From Branchinecta lynchi (taxonomy: Eukaryota; Arthropoda; Branchiopoda; Anostraca; Branchinectidae), in the NCBI GenBank assembly GCA_023053575.1, contig JAKZAP010000004.1, positions 22,435,252 to 22,499,251 of the forward strand: 64,000 bases of DNA, in the 5' to 3' direction. Of the stretch, positions 9,945-23,313 are shown in pieces; position 1 is the first letter of the stretch, and each line of letters opens with the position of its first letter. The position numbers and the translations under genes were made by a program. Below the pieces are notes generated by a model. The model ran no database searches, was not told where the DNA came from, and saw nothing but the letters and a program-made list of their open reading frames with translations.

Positions 9945-12900
9945 GACCCGAAAAATAGAGAAAAACCAAAATGCCGCCCACAAAAAAAAAATCATCGAAC
10001 GATTCCCAAAGGTTTAAAGTGTTCATATTATTATTTTTAATTAGCTACTCCGAAAAACATGCTAAAACGGCTTAGCGGCCAGTGCGAATCATCCTTAAGC
10101 TTGGTTAACACAATGCCTCTTCCAATGTCTGGATGATCCAGCTATGCTGGGCGTTGGTCGAAGTGACTGAAATGACCACGCGAAAAATCGAGAACGCCAA
10201 ATATGCCGCCCACAAAAAAAAATCATCGAACGATTCCCAAAGGTATAAAGTGTTAACATTATTATTTATAATTAGCTACTCCGAAAGACATGCTAAAACG
10301 GCTTAGCGGCCAGTGCGAATCATCCTTAAGCTTGGTTAACACAATGCCTGTTCCAATGTCTGGATGATCCAGCTATGCTGGGCGTTGGTCGAAGTGATTG
10401 AAACGACCACGCGAAAATTAGAGAAACGCCAAATATGCCGCGCACAAAAAAAAAATCATCGAACGATTCCCAAAGGTATAAAGTGTTAACATTATTATTT
10501 ATAATTAGCTACTCCGAAAAACATGCTAAAACGGCTTAGCGGCCAGTGCGAGTGTTAACATTATTATTTATAATTAGCTACTCCGAAAAACATGCTAAAA
10601 CGGCTTAGCGGCCAGTGCGAATCATCCTTAAGCTTGGTTAACACAATGCCTGTTCCAATGGCTGGATGATCCAGCTATGCTGGGCGTTGGTCGAAGTGAC
10701 TGAAATGACCACGCGAAAAACAGAGAAACGCCAAAAATGCCGCCCACAAAAAAAATTATCGAACGATTCCCAAAGGTTTAAAGTGTTAACATTATTATTT
10801 TTAATTAGCTACTCCGAAAAACATGCTAAAACGGCTTAGCGGCCAGTGCAAATCATCCTTAAGCTTGGTTAACACAATGCCTGTTCCAATGGCTGGATGA
10901 TCCAGCTATGCTGGGCGTTGGTCGAAGTGATTGAAACGACCACGCGAAAATTAGAGAAACGCCAAATATGCCGCCCACAAAAAAAAAATCATCGAACGAT
11001 TCCCAAAGGTATAAAGTGTTAACATTATTATTTATAATTAGCTACTCCGAAAAACATGCTAAAACGGCTTAGCGGCCAGTGCGAATCATCCTTAAGCTTG
11101 GTTAACACAATGCCTCTTCCAATGTCTGGATGATCCAGCTATGCTGGGCGTTGGTCGAAGGGATTGAAACGACCACGCGAAAATTAGAGAAACGCCAAAT
11201 ATGCCGCCCACAAAAAAAAAATCATCGAACGATTCCCAAAGGTATAAAGTGTTAACATTATTATTTATAATTAGCTACTCCGAAAAACATGCTAAAACGG
11301 CTTAGCGGCCAGTGCGAATCATCCTTATGCTTGGTTAACACAATGCCTGTTCCAATGGCTGGATGATCCAGCTATGCTGGGCGTTGGTCGAAGTGATTGA
11401 AACGACCACGCGAAAATTAGAGAAACGCCAAATATGCCGCCCACAAAAAAAAAATCATCGAACGATTCCCAAAGGTATAAAGTGTTAACATTATTATTTA
11501 TAATTAGCTACTCCGAAAAACATGCTAAAACGGCTTAGCGGCCAGTGCGAATCATCCTTAAGCTTGGTTAACACAATGCCTGTTCCAATGGCTGGATGAT
11601 CCAGCTATGCTGGGCGTTGGTCGAAGGGATTGAAACGACCACGCGAAAATTAGAGAAACGCCAAATATGCCGCCCACAAAAAAAAAATCATCGACGATTC
11701 CCAAAGGTATAAAGTGTTAACATTATTATTTTTAATTAGCTACTCCGAAAAACATGCTAAAACGGCTTAGCGGCCAGTGCGAATCATCCTTAAGCTTGGT
11801 TAACACAATGCCTCTTCCAATGTCTGGATGATCCAGCTATGCTGGGCGTTGGTCGAAGTGACTGAAATGACCACGCGAAAAATAGAGAACGCCAAATATG
11901 CCGCCCACAAAAAAAAATCATCGAACGATTCCCAAAGGTATAAAGTGTTAACATTATTATTTATAATTAGCTACTCCGAAAGACATGCTAAAACGGCTTA
12001 GCGGCCAGTGCGAATCATCCTTAAGCTTGGTTAACACAATGCCTGTTCCAATGTCTGGATGATCCAGCTATGCTGGGCGTTGGTCGAAGTGATTGAAACG
12101 ACCACGCGAAAATTAGAGAAACGCCAAATATGCCGCGCACAAAAAAAAAATCATCGAACGATTCCCAAAGGTATAAAGTGTTAACATTATTATTTATAAT
12201 TAGCTACTCCGAAAAACATGCTAAAACGGCTTAGCGGCCAGTGCGAATCATCCTTAAGCTTGGTTAACACAATGCCTGTTCCAATGGCTGGATGATCCAG
12301 CTATGCTGGGCGTTGGTCGAAGTGACTGAAATGACCACGCGAAAAACAGAGAAACGCCAAAAATGCCGCCCACAAAAAAAATTATCGAACGATTCCCAAA
12401 GGTTTAAAGTGTTAACATTATTATTTTTAATTAGCTACTCCGAAAAACATGCTAAAACGGCTTAGCGGCCAGTGCAAATCATCCTTAAGCTTGGTTAACA
12501 CAATGCCTGTTCCAATGTCTGGATGATCCAGCTATGCTGGGCGTTGGTCGAAGTGATTGAAACGACCACGCGAAAATTAGAGAAACGCCAAATATGCCGC
12601 CCACAAAAAAAAAATCATCGACGATTCCCAAAGGTATAAAGTGTTAACATTATTATTTTTAATTAGCTACTCCGAAAAACATGCTAAAACGGCTTAGCGG
12701 CCAGTGCGAATCATCCTTAAGCTTGGTTAACACAATGCCTCTTCCAATGTCTGGATGATCCAGCTATGCTGGGCGTTGGTCGAAGTGACTGAAATGACCA
12801 CGCGAAAAATCGAGAACGCCAAATATGCCGCCCACAAAAAAAAATCATCGAACGATTCCCAAAGGTATAAAGTGTTAACATTATTATTTATAATTAGCTA

Positions 12901-13740
12901 CTCCGAAAGACATGCTAAAACGGCTTAGCGGCCAGTGCGAATCATCCTTAAGCTTGGTTAACACAATGCCTGTTCCAATGTCTGGATGATCCAGCTATGC
13001 TGGGCGTTGGTCGAAGTGATTGAAACGACCACGCGAAAATTAGAGAAACGCCAAATATGCCGCCCACAAAAAAAAAATCATCGAACGATTCCCAAAGGTA
13101 TAAAGTGTTAACATTATTATTTATAATTAGCTACTCCGAAAAACATGCTAAAACGGCTTAGCGGCCAGTGCGAATCATCCTTAAGCTTGGTTAACACAAT
13201 GCCTCTTCCAATGTCTGGATGATCCAGCTATGCTGGGCGTTGGTCGAAGTGACTGAAATGACCACGCGAAAATTAGAGAAACGCCAAATATGCCGCCCAC
13301 AAAAAAAAAATCATCGAACGATTCCCAAAGGTATAAAGTGTTAACATTATTATTTATAATTAGCTACTCCGAAAAACATGCTAAAACGGCTTAGCGGCCA
13401 GTGCGAATCATCCTTAAGCTTGGTTAACACAATGCCTGTTCCAATGGCTGGATGATCCAGCTATGCTGGGCGTTGGTCGAAGTGACTGAAATGACCACGC
13501 GAAAAATAGAGAACGCCAAATATGCCGCCCAAAAAAAAAAAATCATCGAACGATTCCCAAAGGTATAAAGTGTTAACATTATTATTTATAATTAGCTACT
13601 CCGAAAAACATGCTAAAACGGCTTAGCGGCCGATGCTTATCATCCTTAAGCTTGGTTAACACAATGCCTGTTCCACTGGCTGGATGACCTAGCTATGCTG
13701 GTGCGTTGGTCGAAGTGACTGAAATGCCGAGAAACGCCAA
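9945..13740 (+). repeat. Satellite array, 231-233-bp monomers, about 16 copies
   Basis: The anchor AAGCTTGGTTAACACAATGCC recurs at 10097, 10328, 10630, 10861, 11094, 11327, 11560, 11792, 12023, 12256, 12487, 12719, 12950, 13183, 13416 and 13648. Steps are 231-233 bp except one of 302 bp, caused by a 71-bp internal duplication around 10480-10620. Each monomer carries an A8-9 run, an AT-rich centre and a GCTTAGCGGCC box. Shared variants recur in blocks, showing higher-order duplication. No coding frame persists. Confidence 0.95.
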
Positions 13741-13859
13741 AAATCATGAAAATAAAAATATAGATGTAGGCTAGAGCCTAAAGTAAGGCCGAAGTGAAAT
13801 TTGTCTCCATAAATAATGCCTACCTTATTTGAAACATTGTGAATCCTTATTATTTAACT

Positions 13860-16260
13860 TTCACATCACACCTGCATCACACCACTGCGTAATACAACTA
13901 CTGAAGAACTCAGGGACTTGTCCAGACCTGTTTACCGAGTCTGCTACAGAGGCAATATTTTGACAGAGGATGACTATTCTATGACGTAAAACTTGTTTGC
14001 GAAGAAACTGCTAGAAGCTGCACCTTGGCCATCTATGGGCCTTTTATTTATTTTGACTGCAGCGAAGAAAACGCACGTGCCATCTAGTGGATAAGAGTTT
14101 CGTCAGTTTGTTTGCCAAAGGTATGCCATCTGTTATAATTAAAACAAAAGAATTTTCGTTTGTTATTGCACCATTATTATCAGTAGTAAGAATGCCGAAA
14201 GCAAATTAATGTACTTACAGACATTTATTATGGTTTAATCATTTATTATTTGTTATTGTGAATGAGTACTGGGCGTTTTGGGCGTTGTGGGCGGAGGGTG
14301 AAAACTTCTGGCTGGTAGAAAGCCAAGGTAGTGGAACAGTTAAAAAAGTGTTCAAATAAGCATACCTCTACTGTAGTGTACACCTGCATGGAAAGGTATT
14401 TGCTTTTTGTGCCCCCACACAGAAAGGTACATGCTTTAGCGCATCATACAGTAAGGTATTTGCTAGCCAGCATCGCACAGCAAGGTCCAACTTTCTTTTT
14501 AAAACAGAAAGGCACAGTAATTACCACTTGCCCCTTCATTTCAAACAATTCATTTCTGTTATTTGGCATGGTCAAGCTGCACGAAATGCAATTGATTCTC
14601 TCGTGGTACGAAACAGGCCATCAGACATCACGAAAAGGTAAGTTTTTTCGTGCAGGCGTGAGTTTGCGAAATGTCAGTTACGTACCGAGGATTTACTTTA
14701 TATTACTAGAGCGGTAATCTATTTTGCTTATCGTGTACCAATATTTTGCATCTGTGATGCTACCAATTCAATTTAATAAGCACAGGTTTGCATGATTTGA
14801 TGCTCATGGTAGAAAAAAACTTCCTTACCTCCCCTCTTAAATTATTTCTCGAATCACACTGCAACAGTCGTCAATTTTCAAGAAATAGTGATGAATTTTA
14901 AGAGTAAATTAAAATCTACGGAAGTTGGAAGCGAAGTGATAATTACAACAAGCTACCCGCTCATTTATGTGATCTTCAAATCCCTAGTACCACTGAAACG
15001 GCAGAACATTAAAAATTTGGAAAGCCTATTACAAGTGTGGCTTCTGATCAGTAAGTTACTGTATGATAAGTGTGATTGATACTAAATTTGCATGATACTA
15101 TGTCATTTACCTTATTTAAAAGTAATTTGCCTGATTAAAGATATTCATAGTCGTAGAAGCTTCAGTTATGTATTGCAGGTTTGTTTCCTTCCCCGATGTT
15201 GACCCTGGAGATTGACATCGACAGCCTGACAAGGACCCTTCTCAAGAAGGGCCAAAATATTGCTGCTAAGCATTGTAGCTCATGTATCAGTTTCATGCAT
15301 TTGTTGTGTTTTTTTATCAAAGTTAAAAGTTACCTTCAAATTCAGGGGTTTCCGTTTAAACACCGTTTTGGTCGCCCGTCACAGTTTCTTTGTCCTTCGT
15401 ACTCTGACTACAGAACTTCTGGAGCTAGCAATTTAGAAGTTTGCTTGAGACTGCGACTGGGCAAGGGTCGCTGGATTCGTAAAGACAGTAATTAAGGGAA
15501 CGGTGAACTTCGATGGCGTTTAAAAGGAAATTAAGCAACCAGCTAAGCTAACGGCGAAAAAATTAGAATAAAAAATGCAACTATTGTTTGAATTTATGTT
15601 ACTAAACTGTTGGATCTCAGCCATGGTTAAACTTTAAGATCGTCAGTTAAAACTGAAAGTCTTTGACCTCCAGCCCACCCTACGTATTTATTAGTCACAT
15701 TTCAAGCGTTTCCATTCGTTCACAACACATCAAATTTCACATTCATCAACTGAATATATTTCGCATGATGCATGAACAGACGCTGGTCAGCCATCGTTGA
15801 ATGCAAAGTGGTCCTAACCAACTTCATCTTGATAAAAAAGTATTTCCCCTTCTGCTGAGGTCACAGAGATTGTCTTAGCCAGCTCGAACACTTTTCATAC
15901 TAGTGCTAAGACATCTTTCAAATCATGAAAGACTTTGAGTATATCTTCAAACTTTTTGTTTGTTTCGAAGCTCTCCTGGCGGCTTCCTAGATCTTGTCGG
16001 AACAAGCCTAACTGTTTTGAACTCTTCTCAGCTTATTACCAAAAAAGGAGCTGAGAAAGCTGTCAAAACTGCAGATATATACTATTCCCGGAACATTATT
16101 TGTAGTTGGGAACGATGGGAATTTCAGTAAGTGTCTAACTCTTGAAACCCACAGAAACTTAGGAGATTACCAAAATCACCTGATGAATGTTCCTGTATGC
16201 TGTGTTGTCCGTGTGCAAAAATCACTCTGGTAAGTTGTGTGCCGGAGTCATCCTAGTAAG
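13860..16260. other. Stretch with no firm gene; weak exon-like pieces
   Basis: Possible exons on the + strand are 14888-15054 (ending at a good GTAAGTT donor) and 15180-15495 (after a TTGCAG acceptor, ending in a stop). A further good donor, AAAAG/GTAAGT, lies at 14636. None matches a family I know, and phases cannot be checked across all three. A short CAGAAAGGTA-type repeat recurs at 14390-14520. A CCATCTAGTGG motif is at 14080-14091. Confidence 0.3.
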
Positions 16261-16289
16261 CTGTGAGTCTATAGGCTACTTATCCAGTA

Positions 16290-16612
16290 AACAGCTAAAT
16301 TTTGGTAGATTCCCTGAGCCAAATTTCTGGCTATGGAGCAAAACTGGGTAGATTCCCTGATCTCCAGTAAATTCCCTGAGACAAGTTCCAATAGAGTCCT
16401 TGAGCAAGATTTTGGTAAATTCCTTGAGCAAAATTCTGGTAGATTCCAAAATTCTAGTAAATTCCGTGGGGCAAAGTCCAATAGATCCCTTGATCCAGCC
16501 TCCAGTAAATTCCCTGAGACAAGTTCGGGCAGATTCCTTGAGCAATATTACGGTAGATTCCGTGAGCAAAATTCCGGTAGGTTCCCTGAGCAATAATCCG
16601 ATAGATTCCTAA
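16290..16612. repeat. Minisatellite of about 27-bp units
   Basis: About a dozen diverged units of the form TAGATTCCCTGAGCAAAATT, with spacing kept near 27 bp. The multiple-of-three period leaves long stop-free frames on both strands, which explains the repetitive translated strings there. Confidence 0.9.
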
Positions 16613-17179
16613 CAAGTGCGCAAGCGCTTAGACGTCGACTGTGAACGTAAAATGTTTATCACATTTTATATACAGACAGTGCCAGAACCAAGTCATTTCA
16701 CATCGCTATTAACCAAACCAGTATTGAAATAACCTAATTTGCAATCATCCCCCTTTTAAAGCTTTAAATGTGAACAAACCGCACATATAAATCAAAAGAA
16801 ATGTTGAAAATCTCGCACGAACAGCTTGAGTTCTAACAAAAGACTGCCAGCCATTCCGACCCTTTGAGCCTCTTTTCCATTTTCCATTAGCAACCAAATC
16901 GTAGCAGCCTAATACCCCCTTTGTCACAATTCATGAAGAACGGCATATCATCGATCATATGACAAAACAGTCCAGTTTCCAACTGTTCATTAAAGATTAC
17001 GTCGCGTCGTCTTATTTGTTGCTGTTACATTAAATCCTCATCCATAGATATATCTCCCCAACTTGAGACCTGTCATATAGGAACTTAACTCATGGGTCCG
17101 GACCTGTCAAAATGCGCATTTACACCTCTTTTTCTTCAAGTATACCAGCCTAGAGTCTGATTCAAGTCACGGGTCAAAG

Positions 17180-17960
17180 ACTTTTTTCATGGGCAATTTG
17201 GGCCCACTTGCCCATGAGCTTGGAAGTACACCGCATGGTCTTATTTGTTGCTGTTACACCAAAATCCATATCTATACATATACATCCACAAGTATACAAG
17301 ACTTGAACTGGTGACATGTCATAGATGAACGTAACTCATAGAAAATCTGGGCCCAGTTACCCATGAAGGGTTGGGTGGGGGGAGGGCTATCAAATTGCAT
17401 ATCTAGGCCTAAATATCCTCCACTATACCAGCTTAGAGTTTTATTCCGGTCACAGTTCAAAAACTTAACTCATGGGCAAATTGGGCCCACTTGCCCATGA
17501 ATGGGGAGGGTGGTGGGTGGTTTAACTCCACATATAACCCTGTGATTGAAAAGTACAAAGAAAGTTCATCCCCCTATCTCCAGTTTATTGTCAAGTTAAA
17601 AACATTAAAAATGGGCAATCTGGGCTCAATCGCCCCTGAAACAAGTGGGGTGGGGCTTGGGAGATGCAAAAAGGAAAAAGAGACCCCAATACTCACAAAC
17701 CTACCAATTTTTATCTTGATACCTTTTGATTCCTGTCACGGGTAACGAACTTTACTCCTGGGCAATCTGGGCCCAGTTGCCTATGAACGGAAAAGGTGGG
17801 GGAGGTGCAACTTTAAAAGCAAATACATTATTCTCTGGGTAATCTGGGCCCGTTTGCCCCTGAACATGCTGGATGTGGGAGGTGGGACCCCCAAAAGGCA
17901 CAACTAGACCCCAATGCCCACAAGTTTACCAAGTTTGAACTTGATACTTGCACTGGTTCA
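17180..17960. repeat. Diverged tandem repeat, about 140-bp units
   Basis: A core ATGGGCAATCTGGGCCCA, followed by GTTGCCCATGAA and a G-rich run, recurs at about 17188, 17337, 17472, 17609, 17756 and 17836. Between cores lies a weaker block with CCAGCCTAGAGT/ GATTC and CACGGGT. Spacing is 135-149 bp, the last one 79 bp. Confidence 0.85.
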
Positions 17961-18174
17961 CGAGTTATGAGCTCCACAAAATATGGTGAAACCGAAAGCT
18001 GAAAGCTGTCACAGCGCTCACAATACTGGATTGTTCCGAGGAACACTGCAATAAAAATCATCAAGTTCAAGTGAATTTGATAAATTCTAACTGGTGCGGC
18101 TTTTCCGCACCAATCGAAATATACCGGAATTTTGTTTCCACAAACCTTTAAGGAGGGGGGGGGGGGGGGGCCTC

Positions 18175-18860
18175 GGGACGCCCCTGCAGGCAGTATATAC
18201 CAGTTCTATACCACTGTTGCAGTTCCCCACCTTGGAGTTTCCTCCTGATCTAGCTATTGTTGTAGTTTCCTGCCTGGGAGGTTTCCTCTGATCTTGCTCT
18301 CAAGTGCTCTCCCGAGTTTGCAGTGATTGGATCTGCTGGGTTTTCCAGACCTCCCAGATTAGAGGTTTGGCACTTGATAATGGGCAAAAACAGCTTTGTA
18401 GGGTAGTTCTGTGTAAGTAAAAACAGCGCTGTCTGTCATGGCTTGGTCATGGTAAAAAATACTCTGGTGTTCTCCTGAGCAGGAACTGTGCCTTAGTTTT
18501 GCAGTTATATGATATCCTTGGTCTGCCAACCTTTCCAGAATAGAGGTTTGGCACTCCTGATAGATCAAGAGACTGATCAGATGACTGCAAAATTGAGGCA
18601 AACCTCCTGTTCAGGAGACCACCAGAGCAGCCAGATTGGCAAAAACCCTACAGATAGCAAGTTATTTAGATACTGGGACAAACCTCAGACTCAGGAGTTT
18701 ACTTGGCAGCTAGATCAGAGGAAACCTCTCAGGCAGGAAACTACGACAGTGGTCAGATCGGGAGGAACCTCCAAGGTGGGAAGCTGCGACAGTGGTCAGA
18801 TCGGGAGGAACCTCCAAGGTGGGAAGCTGCAACAGTGGTATAGACTTTTGGCAGAGTCAG
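18175..18860. repeat. Foldback region of GGAAACCTC minisatellite
   Basis: The block 18690-18860 contains tandem units, including a near-perfect 43-bp duplication of GGAGGAACCTCCAAGGTGGG-type sequence (18746-18832). The block 18210-18320 is its inverted complement. Intermediate units lie at 18340-18640. The left border has a G18 run and a GGGACGCCCCTG motif (18172-18184) resembling an hAT terminus. Confidence 0.8.
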
Positions 18861-19496
18861 CAGCGAGCGGTTCATAACGCAAGTATCCAGTCTAGACCAC
18901 ATTCTCCTCCTGCAGCAAGGATAGTAGCAAAGTACAGCGACCACACTCGATCAAAGAAGATTTTGCTGGCCCAGGACTCTCCATTGCAAAGCAAAGGATA
19001 AACCAGGCGGAGAATCCTTCTCGACGGAGTATGGTGCCTGTAGTCATCTTGCCGCGGGAGGATTATGCGGTCCAAGCTAAATGGCTGCCAAATCAGCCTA
19101 TTTGCAACAGAATTTAATTGGCACATTCTTCTCTCGCCTCTAACTTTTATTTATTGGCCTACTTAAATAAAGCCATAGTTATAGATCGGCTATGTAATGG
19201 CCAAAGAGTCAACTGTTTGAAGTCACCTCAACATAAATCTTGCCTAAGATAGCACTTACCCAGATTCTTATATCTACATCATCACTATTGTTCACGAGTA
19301 CCGTATATAAGAAATAATGAAAATGAATTGGCTAATTGATATTGTTAATTTATTATTATCTTCTGTAACATGGGGATGTGAACTGTTTAGATGAATTCAC
19401 CCTCAGATGGGATCACTGTTCATATGGCTAGCTTCTGTCTGACTACTATAGTCGTTTGCACACTAGGCTATATTATGTTCACAAACCCCTCTGGTA

Positions 19497-19552
19497 GAGC
19501 GGTCGGCTGGTATGCAAAGGATCCTGGGTTTAAATTCCCTCTGAGGACCATT
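19497..19552 (+). repeat. tRNA-derived SINE-like fragment
   Basis: An A-box-like TGGTAGAGCGGTCGG is followed 32 bp later by a B-box-like GGGTTTAAATTCC and GAGGACCA, the layout of a tRNA 3' two-thirds. The 5' acceptor strand that should pair with GAGGACC is not there, so it is not a working tRNA gene. A poly-T-rich tail follows. Confidence 0.45.
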
Positions 19553-20011
19553 TTTGTCTTTCATTTCACTACTTATAATTGGGTAATTACTTTAAACAAA
19601 CAAGTGTTCACTGTAGGTTTTTTTCTCGTAGTCCTTTTCTTGTTGTGACACCAACATTGCACTTTGGCTCTCTATTGCTGTAACTAGGCTGTAGCAGAAC
19701 ACAGAGGTATGCTGATAGGTTGTTATACACATCTGAGCAATAAAACTGAGCTGGTCTGATGCATTCGCAAATATTAATAATAGCATATGCTCCAGTAGAA
19801 AGGTTTCTAGCTCCTACAAGGAAACTGTTCCAGTAGTGGTTGGATTTGTAGTTCATAACCGAATTAAAAAAGAATAACAAAGCTCCTGTAAGCTAAAGTT
19901 TCGAAGATTGAAGCTCTGCACAAAGAAATTAATCATACCTACTACTTTATATTTTTGTTTCCCTTTTAATCTAGAAGCTATGACTTTTGTAGGCTACTAA
20001 ACTTCACCTTT

Positions 20012-21782
20012 TTATGGCACTTGCCTTCCGGCCAAGTGCCATATACCGATCACATTTCCGTCGGTCGGTCGGTCGGTTAGTCCGGTGTTTGCGAGTTAGG
20101 GTACTTCCAGATATGCTAAGACGATGAAGCTTGGCAGGCGTATCAGGGACCCGACCAAACTAACTTGGAAATAGTCACTTACCCGATCCGACCATCGTGG
20201 GGGAGGGGGAGGTGGTGGAATCCGGAAAATAGGGACATGCATAACTTTCGAACGGGTGATCGGATCATAATGAAACTTGATATCTGGAAAGATCTCGTGT
20301 CTCAGATGTCTCATTTGAAGTCCGGACAGGATTCGATGAATCTGGAGGGGGGGAGTCGGAGGAGGGAACCGGAAATTGTGTAGAAACTTGGCGGTAAGAA
20401 CAAGCACAAGCTCTAGATACATCGCTGACAGAACTGGACCGGATTCGGACACTGTGGGGGGAGTTGGAGGGGGTTCTGGAATTCCGGCTATCCGTAGTTA
20501 ATGTACTTCAAGGTGGGCTAGGACGATAAAACTTGGCAAGCATATCAGGGACCCGGCCAAACTAACCTGGGAATAGTCACTTGCCCGATACGACCATCGT
20601 GGGGGGAAGGGGAGGTGGTGGAATCCGGAAAATAGGGACATGCATAACGTTCGAACGTGTGATCGGATCATAATGAAACTTAATATCTGGAAAGATCTCG
20701 TGTCTCAGATGTCTCATTTCAAGTCCAGACCGGATCCGACGAATATAGGGGGGGGGGGGTCGGAGGGGAGAACCGGAAATCGTGTGCAACTCTCAGAGTG
20801 GAGCGATCGGGATGAAACTTGGTGCGAAGGACAAGCACACGCTCTAGATACATCATTGACAGGACTGGGCTGGACTCGGACACTGTGGGGGCAGGGGAGG
20901 GGGGTTCCGGAATTCCCGCGATCCGTAGTTAATGTACTTCCAGGTGGGCTATAGGGACGATAAAACTTGGCAGGCATCTCAGGGACCCGACCAGATTAAC
21001 TTCGAAATAGTTGCTTGCCCGATCTGACTATCGTGGGGGGGGGGGGGGGGGACGGCTGAATCCGGAAATTAGTTGCATGTATAACTTTCGAATGGATCAT
21101 CGGATCTTAACGAAACTTGGCATCTTGAAAGACCTCATGTCTCAGCATGTCCCATTTCAAGTCCGGGCCGGATCCGATGAACTGGGGGGGGGGGGTCGGA
21201 AGGGAGAACCGGACATCTTGTGACACGCATAGAGTGGAGCGATCAGGATGAAACTTGGTGGGAAGTACAGGCACAAGGCCTAGGTGCATCAGTGACAGAA
21301 TCGGGCCGGATTCGGGTACCGAGGGGGGGGGGGGGCTGGAGGGGGTGTCCGGAATTCCGGTGATCGTGAGTTCATGTCCTTCCAAATGTGCTAGGACGAT
21401 AAAACTATGCTGGAGTATTAGAAACTTGACATCATTGGGTTAGACATCGTCACTCTCCGATCCGACCATCCCTTAAAGAACTCATCTTAACAGCAAAGTA
21501 CAAAAAACACTTTTAAGCAAAATTTACTTTTTCACGATCGCCATGAGCACATGATACTTTTTGCCTAAAGGGTTTTGCTTAGAAATTAATTTTTAGCACC
21601 CTTAAAGTGCGCATCTCAAACGAAAAGTAAAAAAAAAAAAACTTTTTACCATCACTTCCATCCTCTGACCCAGCCTAGCAAGTTTGGCGCATCTTAACGG
21701 AAAAGGAAAAAAAAATACTTTTGACCGTCACTTCCATCTGACCCAGCCTTGCAAGGGCCATGTGAGCTTTCAGCTCTTGTTT
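20012..21782 (+). mobile_element. Family B element, copy 1
   Basis: The 5' end has a hairpin (GGCACTTG...CCAAGTGCC) followed by GTCGG microsatellite. The 3' end has AGGGCCATGTGAGCTTTCAGCTCTTG with a GAGCT/AGCTC hairpin. Between are about nine diverged subrepeats of roughly 130 bp. Each contains GATGAAACTTGG-like, GTCCGG/CCGGATCCG and a run of 6 or more G, and they group by threes into a unit of about 400 bp. There is no coding capacity beyond repeat-driven frames. Confidence 0.85.
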
Positions 21783-22183
21783 GTAACTAGTAGTCACAGA
21801 CGCCCCAGTCGTAAAAGGTGTACCTAGGTAAATCTGGGGAAAAGAAGGGAGGTTTTCTGCTTAGGTTGGCTATCATCTATCTATGCTTTGGGCCCTAATC
21901 TTTGCCTATGCCGCGATCATCCTTTTTTTTAATCTGTTACTACTGTCTTATTTGGTGTACATTAAACTTTGCACCATACTCTTTATTAAATCAGCGATAT
22001 TGACTTCTTGTTTTTATTGTTCATTGTCAAAAGTAAGTAATAGATTTACACAGAAAAAATGTAGAAGATGTCTGTACTCCAACTCTACCAATGAATTGTA
22101 TCATCTGTTACAGGTTATTGGATTCCATTAATTCTGTAATGGATTTGTAAGCAACAGCAAAAACTATCGAGGCAATCTGAGTG

Positions 22184-23231
22184 ATGGCTGAAAGTATTGT
22201 CCAATATATTGTTCTGCGTACTGACCTGAAATGGCAGCTTGGAGCTATTGCTGCACAGGCTTGTCATGCTTCAGTTGCAGCTATTCACCTCTTCAACGAG
22301 GACCAGGAAACACAGAAGTATCTGGACAATCTTGATAGCATGCATAAGGTCGTTTTAGAGGTAGGATTTATTAGATGTTTGACTCAAAGACTCAAAGACC
22401 AGTTTAGTACGATATCACATTTCTCCAAGACTTCAACTGCTTTTAGCCTACAGATATACTATTGCTCGCCTCTATTCGGACTTACTCTGAAAGTTTCAGT
22501 CATAGGCCTAAGTAAGCATGAAATCACTACTACTTTCTTCCTGACTTATGATTGCAAAAAATAGTCACATCCAAAACGGGATGTTGATCATTACTAACAG
22601 CATCGATATTCACAGATATACTCATCCGAAACTCAGCTTTAGTGCATTGGACCTGGACTGCATTAAAACCCATTGCCGGTAGTTATCAAGAGCTGTCATC
22701 TTCATTCCAAATTGCATGAAGAAATTCAGATTCGAATAACGGCTATATCGTGTAGTAGGCTAGCTGTTGCTAGGAGGCTGCACGGCACCTCTAGTTGTGT
22801 CAGGAGCAGTGAGGTTGCCTAATCTGACAAAATTTCGAAGCTTGGTTATATAGTATTGTAGCGGATGCTGTATTACGTCGTTTGCCCCCGGCACAAGTAT
22901 CATGAGAACTGTCAACCTGATTCGTATTCGCACATTACGCTGGCTGTCCTCGACGACCTTCGACGCTCGGCGTGACGAAAAAGCTAGATCCAGTAGGTCC
23001 CATGAAGTATCCATATGACTGAGGTGTAACCTGGGTATTGTATTCCAGGCTAAAGACGAATTATCCTTAAAGCAGCTGTCGAAATCACTGGAAGAAGCAG
23101 GTGTACCACACAAACTCTGGATTGAACAACCCGAAAACATACCTGTATGTTTAGCTACCAAACCGTGCACTAAGGAAAATATTCAAGGATATTTTAAACA
23201 CTTAAAATTGTGTCGCAACAAAATCTCTTAA
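22184..23231 (+). CDS. PTRHD1: PTRHD1: putative peptidyl-tRNA hydrolase, Pth2 fold; exons 22184-22360 and 23049-23231
   Basis: Two exons give 119 residues: exon 1 from ATG 22184 to a GTAGG donor at 22361; exon 2 from a TATTCCAG acceptor to TAA at 23229-23231, joined in phase 0 at VVLE/AKDE. Seen: an N-terminal VQYIVLRTDLKW strand, the family motif IAAQACHAS, HKVVLE, and a C-terminal block VPHKLWIEQPENIPVCLATKP, all in PTRHD1 order and at close to its usual length (human about 140). The Pth2 family cleaves peptidyl-tRNA; the true substrate of PTRHD1 is less certain. The gene converges on the C2orf69 homologue with only 82 bp between stops, so the 3' UTRs must overlap. The intron (688 bp) holds no repeat I recognise. 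A GTG three bases upstream is in frame, but ATG is chosen. Confidence 0.92.
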
Positions 23232-23313
23232 ACATAAGTTGCTGAAGCTGTTTTGAAGTAAACTGTCCTTATCGTAGATCGGATGTTGTTTTCAGATTTC
23301 TAACCAGTACCGA

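Noticed and set aside
9945..13740. CRISPR-like regular array
   Set aside because: The whole 231-bp unit repeats without unique spacers, and the context is an animal genome; this is a satellite.
14331..14717. 128-codon plus-strand frame
   Set aside because: Runs over short CAGAAAGGTA-type repeats and past a good donor site; composition is not family-like.
16276..16612. Long Ser/Asn- or Leu/Thr-rich frames on both strands
   Set aside because: Produced by the 27-bp minisatellite, whose period is a multiple of three; frames on both strands are equally open.
22760..23170. 136-codon minus-strand frame over PTRHD1
   Set aside because: Antisense to exon 2 and the intron of a well-supported gene, with no family similarity.
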